A DNA stretch of 64,000 bases from Allobaculum mucilyticum (GCF_022701195.1 NZ_CP078089.1:2046001-2110000); one strand, 5' to 3'. Positions 16,024-24,970 are shown, counted from the stretch's first letter. Notes: generated by a model not told the origin, from the sequence alone. Program-made: numbers and translations.

Positions 16024-17696
16024 CAATGTCATTAAGTTAGATAAGGTAGGTCCACTCAAACGTTAAGCTTACATGTGATTTTTGGCGTCCAGATTTCTGT
16101 CGAGCACGACGAAAAGGGTGATTATTTACCTGTTTAAAAAAATCACCTGGTGGCTTTCTCGATTCTCAGAACTTTTGGTCAGCGCTTCTTTTTGCGCTTA
16201 TCCGCTCGCCCTGGACGAACGGACTGCGTCTTATGAAGGATCAAATTGATCAGCTTGTCTGCGGTATAAACTCCGCTGTCCCATAGAAACGCGTGAACCG
16301 CAGTGATCAGAAATGCGTAATCTGCCTTCTGTTCCCACTTCCTCTTCATGGCATTTCGGCAGCGTTCAGCGAATTCCTGACTGTTTTCAACCTTGTTTCT
16401 GATCCGGGAATACAGGTTGTAGAGCGTCATTTTCGCGAAGACTTCTCCAATGACCAGTTCCTTCTTGCGTCCATGCACATCCTTCAGTCCAATCCGCTCT
16501 TTGATATCTCGATACGAGAGCTCAATTTGCCAGCGGAGTCGGTAGATTTCACAGAGATCCTCGGTGGTGAATTCATCAAACGGCAGGTTGGTAAAAAGTG
16601 TGATGAAAGACTCAATCCCTTCGCAGACCGTTTTATAGCGTACGACTCTGCCGTGGAGCGGCAGTTCAGTCACTCCATTCTGGAATTCCGGATGTTTTGA
16701 ATAGGACGAGATGTATTTGTAGGTTTCCCAGTTTGCCTTGACATGGGAGTTGTTTTTACACGTCAAAGTCACATCGAATGGAATGTCATATTCTTCAGTA
16801 TCTGGTGTTGGATAGTGCTTCAGAATACTGGTAGAGGAAGATTCGTCCTTGATTCGGATGACGAAATGCTTATCGGTCTGATTCAGACGATAGAAAGTCA
16901 TAAGCGCTTCATAGCCTCTGTCGCAAATGAAGATCGCCTTTTCTCCTTCGTATCGCTGAGCCAGCTCCAGAAAAGCTGAGTCCTCGTTCTTCTGAGAACC
17001 TGGCTGCATCACCAGATCGAGATAAACATGGTTGAGCACGTCATACAGCGGATTCGCAAGGTAAAAATGGTGCTTGGATCCCTTTTTCGATCCGCCATAG
17101 GTAGACATGTCATTCCCATCGGGGCTGACTGATAGTTCAGAACCGTCGACGCTCAATAGTCGCCATCCATGAAACGTTTTGTCATCCTCCGAAGAGAACA
17201 AATCGTTCATGCGATAGAAGACGTGAGAGTAAAGCAAGAACCTGATTTTCTGTCTGCCCTGGGAAATGGCAGATAAAGAAACGTCGGACAGAGAATCAGG
17301 AAGAATGGGAAGAGATCGGTTGATCGAGCGATCTTCCGTCTGGTAGGCCACGGCTGCCAGATCGACAGCGGAAAGCCTGCGGGAGCGAGAGAAGTCAGAA
17401 TCCGGGTGGAGCAGATTGTCAGAATTGGATGCTTCTTCTTTGATGAAGCGCTTGAGAGCAGCCGACTGCAGGTTGCAGAATGTGTTAAGTGAGGGCATAA
17501 GATTTTTCCTTTCCGTCACTTAGCGGGCTGCGAAGCGGCCGCACGATTTGAGGTATAAAACAACCTGATATTCCCGAAAAACCGAATATTACAAACAAAT
17601 AACCGATGTGTTCTGCTAAGAAAAAAGACAAAAGAAAAGAGACCTCTCCTCCAATCAAGGAGGAAAGGCCTCAATCAACTAAACTTAATGACATTG
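16024..17696 (-). mobile_element. 1673-bp IS4-family element, diverged relative of the 1650-bp IS
   Basis: Ends share CAATGTCATTAAGTT with the 1650-bp IS but then differ. The internal plan is the same: hairpin terminator at the 5' side (17642-17669), a GC-rich hairpin with TTCG just before the start, and a hairpin after the gene (GGTGATT at 16117-16123 with AATCACC at 16141-16147). It forms the right arm of the compound transposon. Confidence 0.88.
16179..17519 (-). CDS. IS4-family DDE transposase, diverged type
   Basis: A 446-residue transposase clearly homologous to the 436-residue one but with many differences spread along the length, above all in the N-terminal 100 residues. The catalytic parts are intact: LLSVDGSELS, ICDRGYEALM and YRLRWQIELSYRDIKE with the Y-(2)-R-(3)-E-(6)-K pattern. 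A ggaaagga site precedes the ATG. Because its ends match those of the 1650-bp IS for 15 bp, either transposase may act on the whole compound unit. Confidence 0.92.
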   Translation of the reverse strand: MTERKNLMPSLNTFCNLQSAALKRFIKEEASNSDNLLHPDSDFSRSRRLSAVDLAAVAYQTEDRSINRSLPILPDSLSDVSLSAISQGRQKIRFLLYSHVFYRMNDLFSSEDDKTFHGWRLLSVDGSELSVSPDGNDMSTYGGSKKGSKHHFYLANPLYDVLNHVYLDLVMQPGSQKNEDSAFLELAQRYEGEKAIFICDRGYEALMTFYRLNQTDKHFVIRIKDESSSTSILKHYPTPDTEEYDIPFDVTLTCKNNSHVKANWETYKYISSYSKHPEFQNGVTELPLHGRVVRYKTVCEGIESFITLFTNLPFDEFTTEDLCEIYRLRWQIELSYRDIKERIGLKDVHGRKKELVIGEVFAKMTLYNLYSRIRNKVENSQEFAERCRNAMKRKWEQKADYAFLITAVHAFLWDSGVYTADKLINLILHKTQSVRPGRADKRKKKR

Positions 17697-17706
17697 TTCT
17701 CTACCC
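17697..17706 (+). repeat. Right target duplication of the compound transposon
   Basis: TTCTCTACCC, the same as 13164-13173. Confidence 0.9.
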
Positions 17707-18154
17707 TTGATATTTCTTGTCTGCCTGTCTTATTCAACTTTTCTGCAGGACAGTGCAGATTGTGTGATAGACAGTGACTCGCACTGGCTTCATCTGTATG
17801 AAACAGAAACTGAACCAGATGGCCAAAACCCGTATAGATGAGGCCAATTTGAAAAGAAATGCGGATCAGAGTCTGCAATTGCAGAACCTGTCACCTGCGG
17901 ATCAGATTGAATAGAAAAGGAAAGAAAACACTTTCAGTAAAGGAGAAATCTTCAGTTTTCTTCTGCTGAAACCCAAAGGATGTAAAAAGTTTCACAAACA
18001 GGTCGATTTTTTCATTTGTGTTTCAGAATTTTTACCGAAAACGTGTCCAAATGTGACAAAAACGCAGAAATACGGGATACAGACGGGAATCTGCGTTGTA
18101 CTCAGCAAAAATGCCGTTAAACTTAGGACTATCTTTTTAGAAAGAGGAAAACAA
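17707..18154 (+). promoter_or_regulatory. Upstream region of the liv operon
   Basis: About 450 nt without a supported gene. A candidate promoter is TTGTAC (18096-18101), 16 nt, TAAACT (18118-18123). Farther up, TTTCAGAATTTTTAC near 18020 resembles part of a CodY-type box and shares its core with motifs before ilvB. No T-box (no tRNA-binding consensus) was seen. Confidence 0.4.
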
Positions 18155-19363
18155 ATGAAAAAACACTTCTGGAGCACAGCCGGAGCTGCGCTGCTCTGCG
18201 CTTCCATGCTGGCCGGCTGCTCGAATACTTCTTCTAGTACTACTTCTGGTGCTGCCAGCACTGGCGACAGCACAGCTGCTTCTGCTGCACCTGCGGGCGA
18301 CACTGTAAAAATCGGTCTGAACTTTGAGCTGACCGGAAACGTCGCTGATTATGGAACAAAAGAACTCAACGGTGCAAAAATCGCTGTTGACATGTTCAAC
18401 GCACGCGAAGACAAGCCTTTCACAGTAGAAACTGTTGAATTTGATGACAAAGGCGAACCTGCTGAATCTGTTGCCGGTATTACCAAACTGATCGAACAGG
18501 ATAAAGTCGTCGGTGTTGTCGGACCTGCTACATCCGCTAGCTCCATCGCTACCTATGACTTCGCTTCTTCCAAGCAGGTTCCTGTAATTTCTCCTTCCGC
18601 AACACAGGTTGATGCCATGATGAACAATGGCACTCCATATGAATATGCATGGCGCGTATGCTTCGAAGACAGCTACCAGGGCAAAGCCATGGCTGACTAT
18701 GCAGTCAATGAACTCGGTGCTAAAAAAGCCGTAATCCTCAACGAGGTTTCCGACTACGGTATCGGTCTGGCTGATGCATTCGCAGAAGAACTCGACAAAC
18801 TCGGCGGCGAAGTTCTCGACCGTTCCGAATATCAGTCCGGCGACAAAGACTTCGCCAGCTTCATCACCAAAATTAAAGATCTTGACTTCGATGTCATCTA
18901 CATCGCCGGCTACTACAACGAAGCCGCTCAGATCATCAAAACCGCTCAGGCTGACGGCATTGACAAGCCAATCATCGGTGCAGACGGTCTCGACTCCGCA
19001 GACCTGATCAGCCAGATCGGTGCAACAAACGCCAACAATATCTATTACACAACGGCTTATAGCGCAATCGATGCCAGCGACGATCTGAAAGCCTTCATCG
19101 AAGCCTACAAAGCCGAATATGGCGAAGATCCAAGCATGTTCGCAGCTCTGTCCTACGATGCAACCAACATGCTTCTCTCGGCCCTCGAATCTTCCGGCAA
19201 AACTGGTGCCGAGCTGAACGAAGCGATCAAAAACGTAGACTTCTCCGGTGTCACCGGTTCATTCAGCTTTGACGAAGCGACCCATACTCCTAAAAAATCT
19301 GTTCTCGTAGTTGAACTGGTTGACGGTGTACAGTCCAACGTTAAAGAAGTAGAAGCTGAATAA
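18155..19363 (+). CDS. livK: Branched-chain amino acid ABC transporter, binding lipoprotein
   Basis: A 402-residue extracellular substrate-binding lipoprotein that delivers Leu, Ile or Val to the LivHM permease. Lipobox LAGC ends the signal peptide; a Ser/Thr-rich tether follows. The mature part starts VKIGLNFELTGNVADYG and has the two-lobed type I periplasmic-binding fold (GVVGPATSASS, YIAGYYNEAAQIIK). The ATG at 18155 has aaagaggaa upstream and gives a proper signal peptide; the frame is open another 34 codons upstream but that part is not protein-like. A hairpin between livK and livH would raise livK dosage over the permease. Confidence 0.92.
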   Translation: MKKHFWSTAGAALLCASMLAGCSNTSSSTTSGAASTGDSTAASAAPAGDTVKIGLNFELTGNVADYGTKELNGAKIAVDMFNAREDKPFTVETVEFDDKGEPAESVAGITKLIEQDKVVGVVGPATSASSIATYDFASSKQVPVISPSATQVDAMMNNGTPYEYAWRVCFEDSYQGKAMADYAVNELGAKKAVILNEVSDYGIGLADAFAEELDKLGGEVLDRSEYQSGDKDFASFITKIKDLDFDVIYIAGYYNEAAQIIKTAQADGIDKPIIGADGLDSADLISQIGATNANNIYYTTAYSAIDASDDLKAFIEAYKAEYGEDPSMFAALSYDATNMLLSALESSGKTGAELNEAIKNVDFSGVTGSFSFDEATHTPKKSVLVVELVDGVQSNVKEVEAE

Positions 19364-19375
19364 TCATTCCGACTT

Positions 19376-19401
19376 GGCAGGGGCAATTTCCCTGCCTTTT
19401 G
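19376..19401 (+). terminator. Hairpin between livK and livH
   Basis: GGCAGGG (19376-19382) pairs with CCCTGCC (19390-19396), followed by TTTTG. As the operon continues, it probably acts as a partial terminator or 3' stabiliser that lets livK mRNA exceed the rest. Confidence 0.7.
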
Positions 19402-19426
19402 TTTCATTCTCAGAAAGGAGCTCTTT

Positions 19427-20305
19427 ATGGGACAGTTTTTGCAGCAGCTGATCAACGGACTGTCTTTGGGCAGCATCTACGCGCTGGTCGCATTAGGCTA
19501 CACAATGGTCTACGGCATCATCAAGCTGATTAACTTCGCACACGGCGATGTCTACATGATCGGTGCCTATACTGCATTTTTCGTAACGACGTATATGGGC
19601 ATGAGTTTTCTCCCGGCCCTGCTGGTGTGCATGATCGTGTGCGGAATCCTTGGCGTGCTCATTGAGCGAATCGCTTACCGTCCGCTGCGCAATGCACCAC
19701 GTATTACTGCGCTGATCACTGCGATCGGTGTCAGCTACGTCATCGAATACACCACACAGTTCTTCATGGGTACAACAACCCGTACTTATCCCGCCATGCT
19801 TCCAAACACATCCTGGCAGCTTGGTCCGGTCCGCATTTCCTATCTGCAGATGGTTATCTTCTCGGTTACCATCGTGCTGATGATTCTGCTGACCCTTGTT
19901 ATTCAGAAAACAAAAATCGGCCGCGCCATGCGTGCCGTTTCGGCGGATGAAGACGCAGCCCGTCTGATGGGTATTTCCGTCGACAATACGATTTCCTTTA
20001 CCTTCCTGATCGGAAGTGCACTTGCCGGTGCTGCCGGTATGCTTGTCGGTCTGTACTACAACGCGGCTACCCCGCTGATGGGTATGGTTCCTGGTCTGAA
20101 AGCATTCGTTGCGGCCGTATTCGGCGGTATCGGATCCATTCCTGGCGCTCTCGTCGGCGGTCTGTTTATCGGTATTGCCGAATCGATGGTTGTTGCCTAC
20201 GGATCATCCCTCTACCGTGATGCGATCGTCTACGCGATTCTGATCATTGTTCTGATCGTCCGCCCGACCGGTCTCTTCGGTAAAAATGAAAGAGAGAAGG
20301 TGTAA
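19427..20305 (+). CDS. livH: Branched-chain amino acid ABC transporter permease LivH
   Basis: A 292-residue inner-membrane permease with about eight hydrophobic segments; one half of the LivHM channel. The start GLSLGSIYALVALGYTMVYGIIKLINFAHGD is diagnostic for LivH, and GLKAFVAAVFGGIGSIPGALVGG is the EAA-like contact to the ATPases. A gaaaggag site precedes the ATG. It is followed by livM after 3 nt. Confidence 0.95.
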   Translation: MGQFLQQLINGLSLGSIYALVALGYTMVYGIIKLINFAHGDVYMIGAYTAFFVTTYMGMSFLPALLVCMIVCGILGVLIERIAYRPLRNAPRITALITAIGVSYVIEYTTQFFMGTTTRTYPAMLPNTSWQLGPVRISYLQMVIFSVTIVLMILLTLVIQKTKIGRAMRAVSADEDAARLMGISVDNTISFTFLIGSALAGAAGMLVGLYYNAATPLMGMVPGLKAFVAAVFGGIGSIPGALVGGLFIGIAESMVVAYGSSLYRDAIVYAILIIVLIVRPTGLFGKNEREKV

Positions 20306-20308
20306 GCC

Positions 20309-21271
20309 ATGGCCAAACAGGTCTTTTCCAAAGCCAACCTTATCTGGACAGGCATTGCCGTGGCTGTCTTCGCCATCATCCAGGTGATGATGTCTGTAGG
20401 TCTGATCAACTCGTACTATGAGTCGACCCTCTTTACGATCTGCTTCAATATTATTCTTGCTGTTTCTCTGAACCTGATCGTCGGTATCTGCGGTCAGTTC
20501 TCCTTAGGCCATGCCGGCTTTATGGCCATCGGTGCTTATGCTGCCGGTGTTGTCACCAAAATGATGCCGGATTATGCAGGTCTGCTTCTTGGCATCCTGG
20601 TCGGATTTGCCATTTCCGCAGTTGAGGCTCTGATCGTTTCGATCCCGACACTGCGTCTGCGCGGTGACTATCTGGCGATCGTTACCCTCGGCTTTTCCGA
20701 GATTATCCGGATCTGCATCCAGAACATGAAGATCACCAACGGTGCTGCCGGTCTGTCCGGTATCCCCAAACTGACCACCTGGCCGCTTCTGTTTATCGCA
20801 GTTGTTGTTTCCATCACTGTCTGCTGCAACTTCGTACGCTCCGCTCCCGGACGTGCCTGCATCGCGATTAACGATGATGAAATTGCTGCAGAAGCTATGG
20901 GCGTCAACACCACCAAGTACAAAGTCATCGCCTTTGTCATCGGTGCGCTGCTGGCTTCGCTAGCCGGCTCTCTGTTTGCCAACTACTTCTACGTTCTGAA
21001 TCCGAACCAGTTTACCTTCAACAAGTCGATCGACATTCTCGTTATCGTCGTCTTCGGCGGTATGGGCAGCATGTCTGCTTCTGTTCTGTCGGCAATTGTT
21101 ATCGGTATCCTCAATATGTATCTGCAGCAGTTCACAGACATCCGCATGATCATCTACGGTGCAGCTCTTGTTCTGATGATGATCTTCCGTCCGCAGGGCA
21201 TCCTGGGCAGCTGGGAAATGTCCATTGAACGTCTGCTGAAAAAACGAAAAATGAAAAAGGAGGCCGCGTGA
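20309..21271 (+). CDS. livM: Branched-chain amino acid ABC transporter permease LivM
   Basis: A 320-residue membrane permease, partner of LivH. It has the LivM signatures LNLIVGICGQFSLGHAGFMAIGAYAAG, LRLRGDYLAIVTLGFSEIIR and INDDEIAAEAMGVN (the ATPase-coupling loop). Its stop TGA overlaps the start of livG by one base (TGATG). Complete, normal length. Confidence 0.95.
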   Translation: MAKQVFSKANLIWTGIAVAVFAIIQVMMSVGLINSYYESTLFTICFNIILAVSLNLIVGICGQFSLGHAGFMAIGAYAAGVVTKMMPDYAGLLLGILVGFAISAVEALIVSIPTLRLRGDYLAIVTLGFSEIIRICIQNMKITNGAAGLSGIPKLTTWPLLFIAVVVSITVCCNFVRSAPGRACIAINDDEIAAEAMGVNTTKYKVIAFVIGALLASLAGSLFANYFYVLNPNQFTFNKSIDILVIVVFGGMGSMSASVLSAIVIGILNMYLQQFTDIRMIIYGAALVLMMIFRPQGILGSWEMSIERLLKKRKMKKEAA

Positions 21272-22050
21272 TGGATGAAATCTTAAAGGTCACCGGCCTG
21301 TCGAAAAACTTCGGCGGTCTGGCTGCGGTTTCGGGCATCAACATGAACATTATGCCCGGCGAACTGATCGGCCTGATCGGCCCGAACGGCGCGGGAAAAA
21401 CCACGCTGTTCAACCTTCTGACCGGTGTTTATGAACCCTCTGAAGGTCTGATTGAACTGAATGTCGAAGGACAGAAAAAACAGATCGGCGGCATGAAGCC
21501 GTACAAGATCACTGCCCTTGGCATGGCCCGTACATTCCAGAACATCCGTCTGTTCAAGAGCATGACCGTTCTGGAAAACGTCAAGCTGGCAATGCACAAA
21601 AATGCCGGCTACGGCGTCTGGTCCGCACTGCTGCGCAACGGCAAGTTCTACAATGCCGAGCGCTGGATCGAAGAAAAAGCAAACGAGTATCTCCGTGAAG
21701 TCGGCCTGTACCGCAAGCGCAATGAAAAGGCGACCAACCTGCCGTACGGCGAACAGCGCCGTCTTGAAATTGCCCGCGCTCTGGCTGTTCAGCCAAGAAT
21801 CCTCTTTCTTGATGAGCCGGCTGCCGGCATGAACCCGCAGGAAACGGATGATCTGACAAAACTGATCCGTCATCTGCGCGACAAATACAAACTGACCGTC
21901 ATCCTGATTGAGCACGACATGTCGCTGGTCATGAACCTGTGCGAGCGCATCTTCGTTCTCAACTACGGAAAACTGATCGCATCGGGTACTCCGGATGAGA
22001 TCAAGAACAATGAATTCGTAATCAGCGCCTACCTTGGAGAGGAGATGTAA
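21271..22050 (+). CDS. livG: Branched-chain amino acid ABC transporter ATPase LivG
   Basis: A 259-residue ATPase with Walker A GPNGAGKTTL, the long LivG insert after it, signature LPYGEQRRLEIARAL, Walker B ILFLDEPAAGMNPQE, and switch His in IEHDMSLVM. The ATG at 21271 is preferred over a GTG three bases upstream because aaggagg (21257-21263) is then 7 nt away. It starts in the livM stop codon, so coupling is likely. Confidence 0.95.
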   Translation: MDEILKVTGLSKNFGGLAAVSGINMNIMPGELIGLIGPNGAGKTTLFNLLTGVYEPSEGLIELNVEGQKKQIGGMKPYKITALGMARTFQNIRLFKSMTVLENVKLAMHKNAGYGVWSALLRNGKFYNAERWIEEKANEYLREVGLYRKRNEKATNLPYGEQRRLEIARALAVQPRILFLDEPAAGMNPQETDDLTKLIRHLRDKYKLTVILIEHDMSLVMNLCERIFVLNYGKLIASGTPDEIKNNEFVISAYLGEEM

Positions 22051-22052
22051 GC

Positions 22053-22778
22053 ATGGCCCTTCTCGAAGTCAAAGACCTTCATGTCCACTACGGCGTCATT
22101 GAGGCTCTCAAAGGCGTATCCATTGAAGTCAAACCCGGTGAAATTGTTACCCTGATCGGTGCAAACGGTGCCGGCAAAACATCGCTTTTGCAGGCAATCA
22201 GCGGTATCGTAAAGAAAACCGGCGGCGATATCCTCTTTAAAGGCGAGTCCATCTACAAGGCCAATCCGCGAAAAATCGTAGCGGGCGGTCTGGTTCAGGT
22301 TCCGGAAGGCCGTCACGTTTTCCCGGGTCTGACCGTTTATGAAAACCTGATGATGGGTGCCTACCTGCGCAAAGATAAAAAAGAAATTGCGGAAGACCTC
22401 AAAACGGTCTATGCCCGCTTCCCGATCCTGGAAACCCGTAAAAACCAGGATGCTTCCACCCTGTCCGGCGGCGAACAGCAGATGCTGGCTATGGGCCGTG
22501 CACTGATGGCCCGTCCGGAACTGCTGCTGCTCGATGAGCCGTCCATGGGTCTGGCTCCAATTCTGGTTAAAGAGATTTTCTCCATCATTCAGGATATCCA
22601 GAAGACCGGAACGACCATCCTGCTCGTTGAGCAGAATGCCCGCATGGCGCTGTCGATTGCCAACTACGCCTACGTTCTGGAAACTGGAAAAATCTCGCTG
22701 CAGGGACCGGCGGCTGAACTTGCCAAGTCGGAAGATGTCCAGAATGCCTACCTCGGCGGCGGTACAAAGTCCGCTTAG
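22053..22778 (+). CDS. livF: Branched-chain amino acid ABC transporter ATPase LivF
   Basis: A 241-residue ATPase, partner of LivG. Walker A GANGAGKTSL, signature LSGGEQQMLAMGRAL, Walker B LLLLDEPSMGLAP and IVEQNAR-type switch (LLVEQNARMAL) are all present. It starts 2 nt after livG with ggagaggag in the livG 3' end, and ends 18 nt before the CBS-ACT gene. Confidence 0.95.
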   Translation: MALLEVKDLHVHYGVIEALKGVSIEVKPGEIVTLIGANGAGKTSLLQAISGIVKKTGGDILFKGESIYKANPRKIVAGGLVQVPEGRHVFPGLTVYENLMMGAYLRKDKKEIAEDLKTVYARFPILETRKNQDASTLSGGEQQMLAMGRALMARPELLLLDEPSMGLAPILVKEIFSIIQDIQKTGTTILLVEQNARMALSIANYAYVLETGKISLQGPAAELAKSEDVQNAYLGGGTKSA

Positions 22779-22796
22779 CCCATAAAGGAGATCCTT

Positions 22797-23441
22797 ATGT
22801 TTCGTGTGTACGATTTCATGACGCGCAATCCGATCACGGTTACGCCCGATGAAAAGATTTCGGCTGTCATCGACCTGATGAAATTCAACAAGATTCACCG
22901 TATTCCTGTTGTCAATGATGATGAGCGCCTCGTCGGCCTGATCACAGAAGGCATGATTGCTGCAGACAATACCGCAACCAGCCTGAGCATCTATGAGCTC
23001 AACTACCTGCTGTCCAAAACGGATGTCCGTACTGTTATGATCAAGCATCCGATTTCCATCAACCAGAATGCGCTGATGGAAGAAGCAGCTGAAAAGCTGC
23101 TTGTTCACAACATCGGATGCCTGCCTGTTGTTGATGATTCAGATCATGTAACGGGCATCATTACCCAGAACGATATCTTCAAAGCGTTCCTGGATATGCT
23201 CGACTGGGGCAAAAAAGGAACCCGCATCATCCTTTCACTGCCTGAAGGCGTAGGCGTGCTGGAAAAAGCCGCTTCGATTTTCGCTGACCACAATGTTTCT
23301 CTTTCTTCCGTCAGCGTATACGAGCATGGTGATGATACTGCAGAGGTTCTGGTCAAAGCCTCTTCGCACGTTGACCAGAAAGCCATTGCAGAAGATCTGG
23401 CCAAAGCCGGATTTACCGTTCTGGAATTTGAAGAGGTCTAG
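22797..23441 (+). CDS. CBS-pair plus ACT domain protein (AcuB-like)
   Basis: A 214-residue soluble protein with two CBS domains (residues about 1-60 and 75-130; start VYDFMTRNPITVTPDEKISAVIDLM and second TVMIKHPISINQNAL) and a C-terminal ACT domain (about 142-212, RIILSLPEGVGVLEKAASIFADHNVSLSSVSVY). CBS pairs bind adenine nucleotides and ACT domains often bind amino acids. As last gene of the liv operon (aaaggag before ATG, 18 nt after livF) it may sense energy state and branched-chain amino acids for the transporter or for gene control; this is inference. The IS at 23445 sits 3 nt after its stop codon, between the gene and its terminator. Confidence 0.85.
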   Translation: MFRVYDFMTRNPITVTPDEKISAVIDLMKFNKIHRIPVVNDDERLVGLITEGMIAADNTATSLSIYELNYLLSKTDVRTVMIKHPISINQNALMEEAAEKLLVHNIGCLPVVDDSDHVTGIITQNDIFKAFLDMLDWGKKGTRIILSLPEGVGVLEKAASIFADHNVSLSSVSVYEHGDDTAEVLVKASSHVDQKAIAEDLAKAGFTVLEFEEV

Positions 23442-23444
23442 AAC
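23436..23444 (+). repeat. Left 9-bp target duplication of IS copy 2
   Basis: GTCTAGAAC, repeated at 25095-25103. It includes the TAG stop codon of the CBS-ACT gene. Confidence 0.9.
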
Positions 23445-23469
23445 CAATGTCATTAAGTTAAGATTTCTC

Positions 23470-23546
23470 AGACCACATCAGCGTTAAGCAGTGATGTGGT
23501 CTTTTTTCTACTCTTCAAGTCAAATCTCGAATGATTCGAGTTTTTT
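23470..23546 (+). terminator. Tandem terminators inside the left end of the IS
   Basis: AGACCACATCA (23470-23480) with TGATGTGGTCT (23492-23502) and T6; then CTCGAA-TGA-TTCGAG (23526-23540) and T6. The same pair is present in the other two copies. Confidence 0.85.
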
Positions 23547-23588
23547 CACTTTTTTCTAAAAATCTATTGACAAATTTCTGCCGCCGCG

Positions 23589-23605
23589 CGGCTGCTTCGC
23601 AGCCG
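23589..23605 (+). promoter_or_regulatory. GC-rich hairpin before the transposase start
   Basis: CGGCTGC-TTC-GCAGCCG, 14 nt before AAAGGAG (23619-23625). A matching GC hairpin with TTCG is at the same place in the diverged element, so it is conserved and may control translation. A TTGACA (23567-23572) lies just upstream, but no clear -10 follows. Confidence 0.5.
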
Positions 23606-23633
23606 ATGGGGAGAACTTAAAGGAGTTTTCCCT

Positions 23634-24944
23634 ATGACTGCTATCGCCAAAGAATGTTCTTTCTTCAGAAACACCTTCCTCAATATCATCAGCTCAGAAA
23701 CGGCGAACCCTGCCAATTTTACTTCTCAGTCCGCCTTCACCCGTAAGCGGCAGATTGACCTGCATGAGCTTGTCCTTCTTCCGTTTCAGCTGACAGAGGA
23801 ATCCCTCGCTGCTTCCTTTCCCTGGATCCTGTTTAAGGGCGGATCATCTGTTTCAGCCTCTGCTGTGTCTCAGGCCCGTTCCAAAATCAACTCTTCACTT
23901 TATAAAAACGTCTTCAATCGGTTTAACAAGGCAACTTCCAGCTCTGATGTTAAAACCTTCAAGGGTTATCGCCTCCTCGCTGTAGATGGAAGCGAGATTC
24001 AAGTTCTTCCTGAACAGGACAATGACATCACCTATGGCGCTTCTAAAAAAGGCAAGAAGAGGCACTTTGTTCATTTGAATGCCGAATTCGACGCCCTCAA
24101 CTCCGTCTTTACTGACGCGCTGCTTCAACCCGGCTCTGAGAAGAATGAAGATTCAGCTCTTCTTGAACTCGCTCAGCGTTCTTCATTTCAGAAAGCCATC
24201 TTCATCGCTGATCGGGGATACGAAGCTCTTATGTCTTTCTATCGCCTGCAGAAGGAACATGTCCCTTTTGTCATACGTATCAAAGACGAGACATCATCTA
24301 CAAGCATTCTCAAGTACTATAAGACTCCCGAGTCAGAAGAGTATGACATTCCTTTCAATGTGATTCTGACCAGTAAAAACAACAGGCATGTCAAAGACCA
24401 TTGGGATGTCTATAAGTACATCTCTTCGTACAGGAAGCAGCCTGAATTTGACGGTCAAACGACTGAACTCCCTTTAAATATCAGGGTTGTGAGGTTCAAA
24501 GCTGCCTGCGAAGGGAATGAATCATTCATTACCGTCTGCACCAATCTGTCGGAAGCTGAGTTTGGGACCGAGGACATCAAGCAGATCTACCGTCTGCGCT
24601 GGCAGGTTGAAGTCGGCTTCAGGGGACTGAAACGAAACACCGATCTTGAATGGACTCATTCAAGGAAGCTTGATCTGGTCCAGGCAGAGATCTATGCCAA
24701 AATGACTCTCTACAATCTTTGTTCCCGTTTGCGCAACAAGGTAGAAAGATCTCGTCAGCACCAGAAGCGCATCGCTCAGGCCAAAAAGCACAAGCAGAAG
24801 GCAGATTTCGGATTCATCATCAAAACGATTCAACAGTGGCTGTTCAAAAAAGCCAGAATCAGCTTGAGTACACTGGAAGATCTTCTTCTGGCCAGGATAT
24901 CTCCGATCAGAGAAGGAAGAGCTGATACCAGAAAGAAGAAGTGA
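23634..24944 (+). CDS. IS4-family DDE transposase, copy 2
   Basis: 436 residues, identical to copies 1 and 3, with intact Asp118, Asp193, Glu326 and Lys333. It runs in the direction of the liv operon, but the tandem terminators in the IS end should keep liv transcripts out of the gene. Confidence 0.95.
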   Translation: MTAIAKECSFFRNTFLNIISSETANPANFTSQSAFTRKRQIDLHELVLLPFQLTEESLAASFPWILFKGGSSVSASAVSQARSKINSSLYKNVFNRFNKATSSSDVKTFKGYRLLAVDGSEIQVLPEQDNDITYGASKKGKKRHFVHLNAEFDALNSVFTDALLQPGSEKNEDSALLELAQRSSFQKAIFIADRGYEALMSFYRLQKEHVPFVIRIKDETSSTSILKYYKTPESEEYDIPFNVILTSKNNRHVKDHWDVYKYISSYRKQPEFDGQTTELPLNIRVVRFKAACEGNESFITVCTNLSEAEFGTEDIKQIYRLRWQVEVGFRGLKRNTDLEWTHSRKLDLVQAEIYAKMTLYNLCSRLRNKVERSRQHQKRIAQAKKHKQKADFGFIIKTIQQWLFKKARISLSTLEDLLLARISPIREGRADTRKKK

Positions 24945-24970
24945 CAGATTTGAAAACCGAAAAGTCATCA

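Larger units (their letters stand above)
13174..17696. mobile_element. Compound transposon: two different IS4-type elements around phage-like cargo
   Basis: The 4523-bp unit runs from the left end of the 1650-bp IS (13174-14823) to the right end of a 1673-bp relative (16024-17696). Both outer ends, and both inner ends, read CAATGTCATTAAGTT inward. Only the outer junctions carry a matching 10-bp direct repeat (TTCTCTACCC); the inner flanks (ATAGTGGAGT and GAGGATTAAA) match neither each other nor the outer repeat. This is what one transposition event of the whole block would leave. The cargo (14824-16023) holds four small phage-like genes and a structured leader. Confidence 0.85.

Noticed and set aside
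17798-17914. 38-codon frame before livK
   Set aside because: No Shine-Dalgarno before the ATG and no match to leader-peptide patterns (no run of Leu, Ile or Val codons).
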